The position numbers were made by a program, and so were the translations under genes. A stretch of DNA of 64,000 bases from Rotaria sordida. Taxonomy: Eukaryota > Rotifera > Eurotatoria > Philodinida > Philodinidae. How positions within the stretch are numbered: position 1 is the stretch's first letter; each line of letters starts with the position of its first letter. The stretch is from positions 1-64,000 of the forward strand of contig CAJNOL010001010.1 of the NCBI GenBank assembly GCA_905250125.1, written 5' to 3'. Below the pieces are notes generated by a model that worked only from the letters and a program-made list of their open reading frames with translations, had not been told where the DNA came from and searched no databases. Positions 61,888 to 64,000 of the stretch are shown here, piece after piece.

Positions 61888-64000
61888 ATGTCAATGTCGT
61901 TCGTGTTTTGCAAATTTTTACTAGTTATAGCAGCGACTAAGAATCTATTATTACTAACTTCTGCATCAATAATCTATGAAGGTCAAGCTCGTTTCACTAT
62001 CTTATCAGCACAACTGATTCGTCTCGAATGGTCATTAACAAATGAATTTTTTGATGGAAAAACATGGCTTGTTCAATCACGTCAAATTCAACCAATACCG
62101 CCATCATTTACTGTCACAAGAAATGATACTCATCTACGTATTGATACCAATTTTATTACTTTAGAATATCTTCGAAATGCTACAACAACATTTAGTCAAC
62201 ATAATATACGTGTTACAATTCGAGTCAATGTCATCAAAGGAGAAACAGTAGTCTGGAATGCTATACCAGGAGAAGAATACGATGGCAATCTTTTAGGTAC
62301 ATTACGGACATTAGATGGAAGCCGAGATTCCAAACTAGAATTGGATTGTCGGAATCAACCACTTAATGATTTACATTGTACTTATGGTGTTATTTCTCGT
62401 CGTGGTTATGTTCTTATTGATGATACACATCGACCTCAATTTGATAATGATTCTAGATGGCCATGGATTATTAATAAACAATATTCACCACCTGATCCTA
62501 GTCATTGTCAAATAGTATCAATAGAAGAACGTCGAAATTGTGGATCATCAAATAATAATATAAATCAATATGAATGTGAACTTCGTGGATGTTGTTTTAT
62601 ATTTCCATCATCATGTTTTTATTCATTACAATCTCAACAAGATTTATATTTATTTGGTCATGGTCATGCTTATTCTCAAGCTTTATTTGAATTTACTCGT
62701 CTTACTGGTTCAATTCCACTTCCACCACGTTATATATTTGGTATTTTCTTTAGTCGATATTGGGCTTATGCTGAATATGAAGAAAGACAAATTATAACTG
62801 AATATATTCAACATGATATTCCATTAGATGTTCTTGTTATTGATATGGATTGGCATAAAACATTTTATAAATTACTTTCAAATGGTACACAAGATCAAGC
62901 CGATCAAGAAATTGGATGGACTGGATATACATTTGATAAACATTTATTTCCAAATCCAGTAAAGTTTTTCCAATGGTGTAAACAATTAGGTCTTAAAAAT
63001 GCTCTCAATCTTCATCCAGCTTCAGGTGATGAAAATTTTCTTTTTCTTTTTCTTTTTGTTTTCAATCAAATTACATTTATTCTGATTAAGGTATTCAACC
63101 ATGGGAAGAAAAATATACAGCAATGGCTTATGCTATGGGTATTGATCCTTCAACTGCTCACTATGTTCCATTTAATGTTACTGATAAACACTATAGTTCA
63201 TCATTATCTGATATTATTCTTAATCCACTTCAACAAGCTGGTGTTGATTTATGGTGGTTAGATTGGCAACAAGGTGAAAAAGGTTGGATGAATAATATTC
63301 CATATACTAATCCTACATTTTGGCTTAATCATATTTTCTTTACTGATCCTCATCATCAAGATAGACGAGCAGTGATTCTTCATCGATGGGGTGGACTTGG
63401 TAATCATCGTTATCAAGTCGGTTTTTCAGGTGATGTTGTACCATCATGGGATGCACTTTCATTTCAACCACGTTTTACAGCAACAGCTGCAAATGTTGGT
63501 TATGGATATTGGAGTCATGATCTTGGTGGACATACTGAAGAACCAGATCCTGAATTATATATTCGATGGATTCAATGGGGTACATTTTCACCTATGTTTC
63601 GAATACATTGTACGAAGAATGCAAATAATGATCGACGACTTTGGACATTTCCTTGGATCTATCAAAATAATTTAGCTCGATTTACTCGTCTTCGTCAAGC
63701 ACTCATACCTTATCTTTATACAGCTGCAAGACATACTTATGATTCTGGTTTATCGATTGTTTTACCTCTTTATTATTACTATCCTGAACATGATGAAGCC
63801 TATTCATATTCAAATCAATATTATTTTGGTCAAAATATATTTGTTTCACCTATTACTCAACCAATAAATATAACTACAGGTCTTGTTCATAATTGGCCTA
63901 TTTGGTTTCCACCTGACTTTCAATGGGTTAATTTCTTTACTAGTGATCTTTCTTCGACTTCTACAATGAAATCTTTTACTATTGATGAAATGCCTGTTTA
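61888..64000 (+). CDS. Secreted GH31 glycosidase with trefoil domain (partial)
   Basis: Glycoside hydrolase family 31, probably an alpha-glucosidase/xylosidase-type enzyme. Exon 1 is 61888-63025, intron 63026-63090 (65 bp), and exon 2 runs from 63091 past the window end, so the C-terminus is missing; about 682 residues are visible. A hydrophobic N-terminus (CKFLLVIAATKNLLLLTSA) looks like a signal peptide. The beta-sandwich N-domain is interrupted at about residues 210-250 by a P-type trefoil with its CGSS...CELRGCCF...CFY cysteine pattern. The (beta/alpha)8 barrel follows: PPRYIFGIFFSRYWAY, DVLVIDMDWHKTFY, nucleophile region GVDLWWLDWQQG, acid/base region VGFSGDVVPSWDAL, and HDLGGH. Substrate specificity cannot be read from the sequence. 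Exon phases agree across the intron. Confidence 0.9.

Noticed and set aside
1..64000. CRISPR array, operon or bacterial defence island
   Set aside because: The genes are spliced eukaryotic genes and the repeats are inverted or degenerate tandem, not regularly spaced direct repeats.

Overview
This 64-kb window is animal nuclear DNA. It is strongly AT-rich, and its intron-rich protein genes have mostly short introns (about 45-90 bp) plus a few long ones filled with repeats. The best guess is a bdelloid rotifer, perhaps Rotaria- or Adineta-like. That rests on gene style and on the intronless ADP-ribosyltransferase-TPR gene at 46.7 kb, a type I know to be abundant in rotifers. The species is inference; the eukaryotic genes are seen directly.

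Layout, left to right: CUL4 (minus, 18 exons), NPHP1/nephrocystin-1 (minus, 3 exons), AP2M1 (minus, 2 exons), a USP4/11/15-type deubiquitinase (plus, 2 exons), a PARN-like deadenylase (plus, 18 exons), an HMG-box-like basic protein (plus, 3 exons), a compact TTK/MPS1-type kinase (minus, 5 exons, tail-to-tail with the HMG gene), a divergent eEF1A paralogue (plus, 5 exons), the ART-TPR gene (plus, 1 exon), an SLC5 sodium-coupled transporter (plus, 17 exons) and a secreted GH31 glycosidase with a trefoil domain (plus, cut by the window end). I rebuilt exon chains by hand from GT/AG sites. In every complete gene the exon lengths sum to an open frame, so none of these looks like a pseudogene.

The genes do not form one pathway. 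They are mostly housekeeping functions: ubiquitin ligation and deubiquitination, cilium/transition zone, clathrin adaptor, mRNA deadenylation, mitotic kinase. AP2M1 and the USP gene are divergent across 526 bp. The HMG-box and kinase genes converge with 39 bp between their stop codons.

The less ordinary content is the spacers and long introns. They hold many non-autonomous, mostly palindromic elements: a 2.0-kb hAT-like element with a perfect 8-bp target duplication and a second palindromic element nested inside it; a 0.9-kb cluster of five about 170-bp units in alternating orientation; a 1.07-kb foldback element with subterminal tandem repeats; several smaller MITE-like inverted repeats, some shared between loci; and a broken Tc1/mariner transposase remnant. 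I found no intact transposase, no CRISPR array and no RNA gene that I could support. I ran no computational scan, so tRNA or snRNA genes could have been missed.
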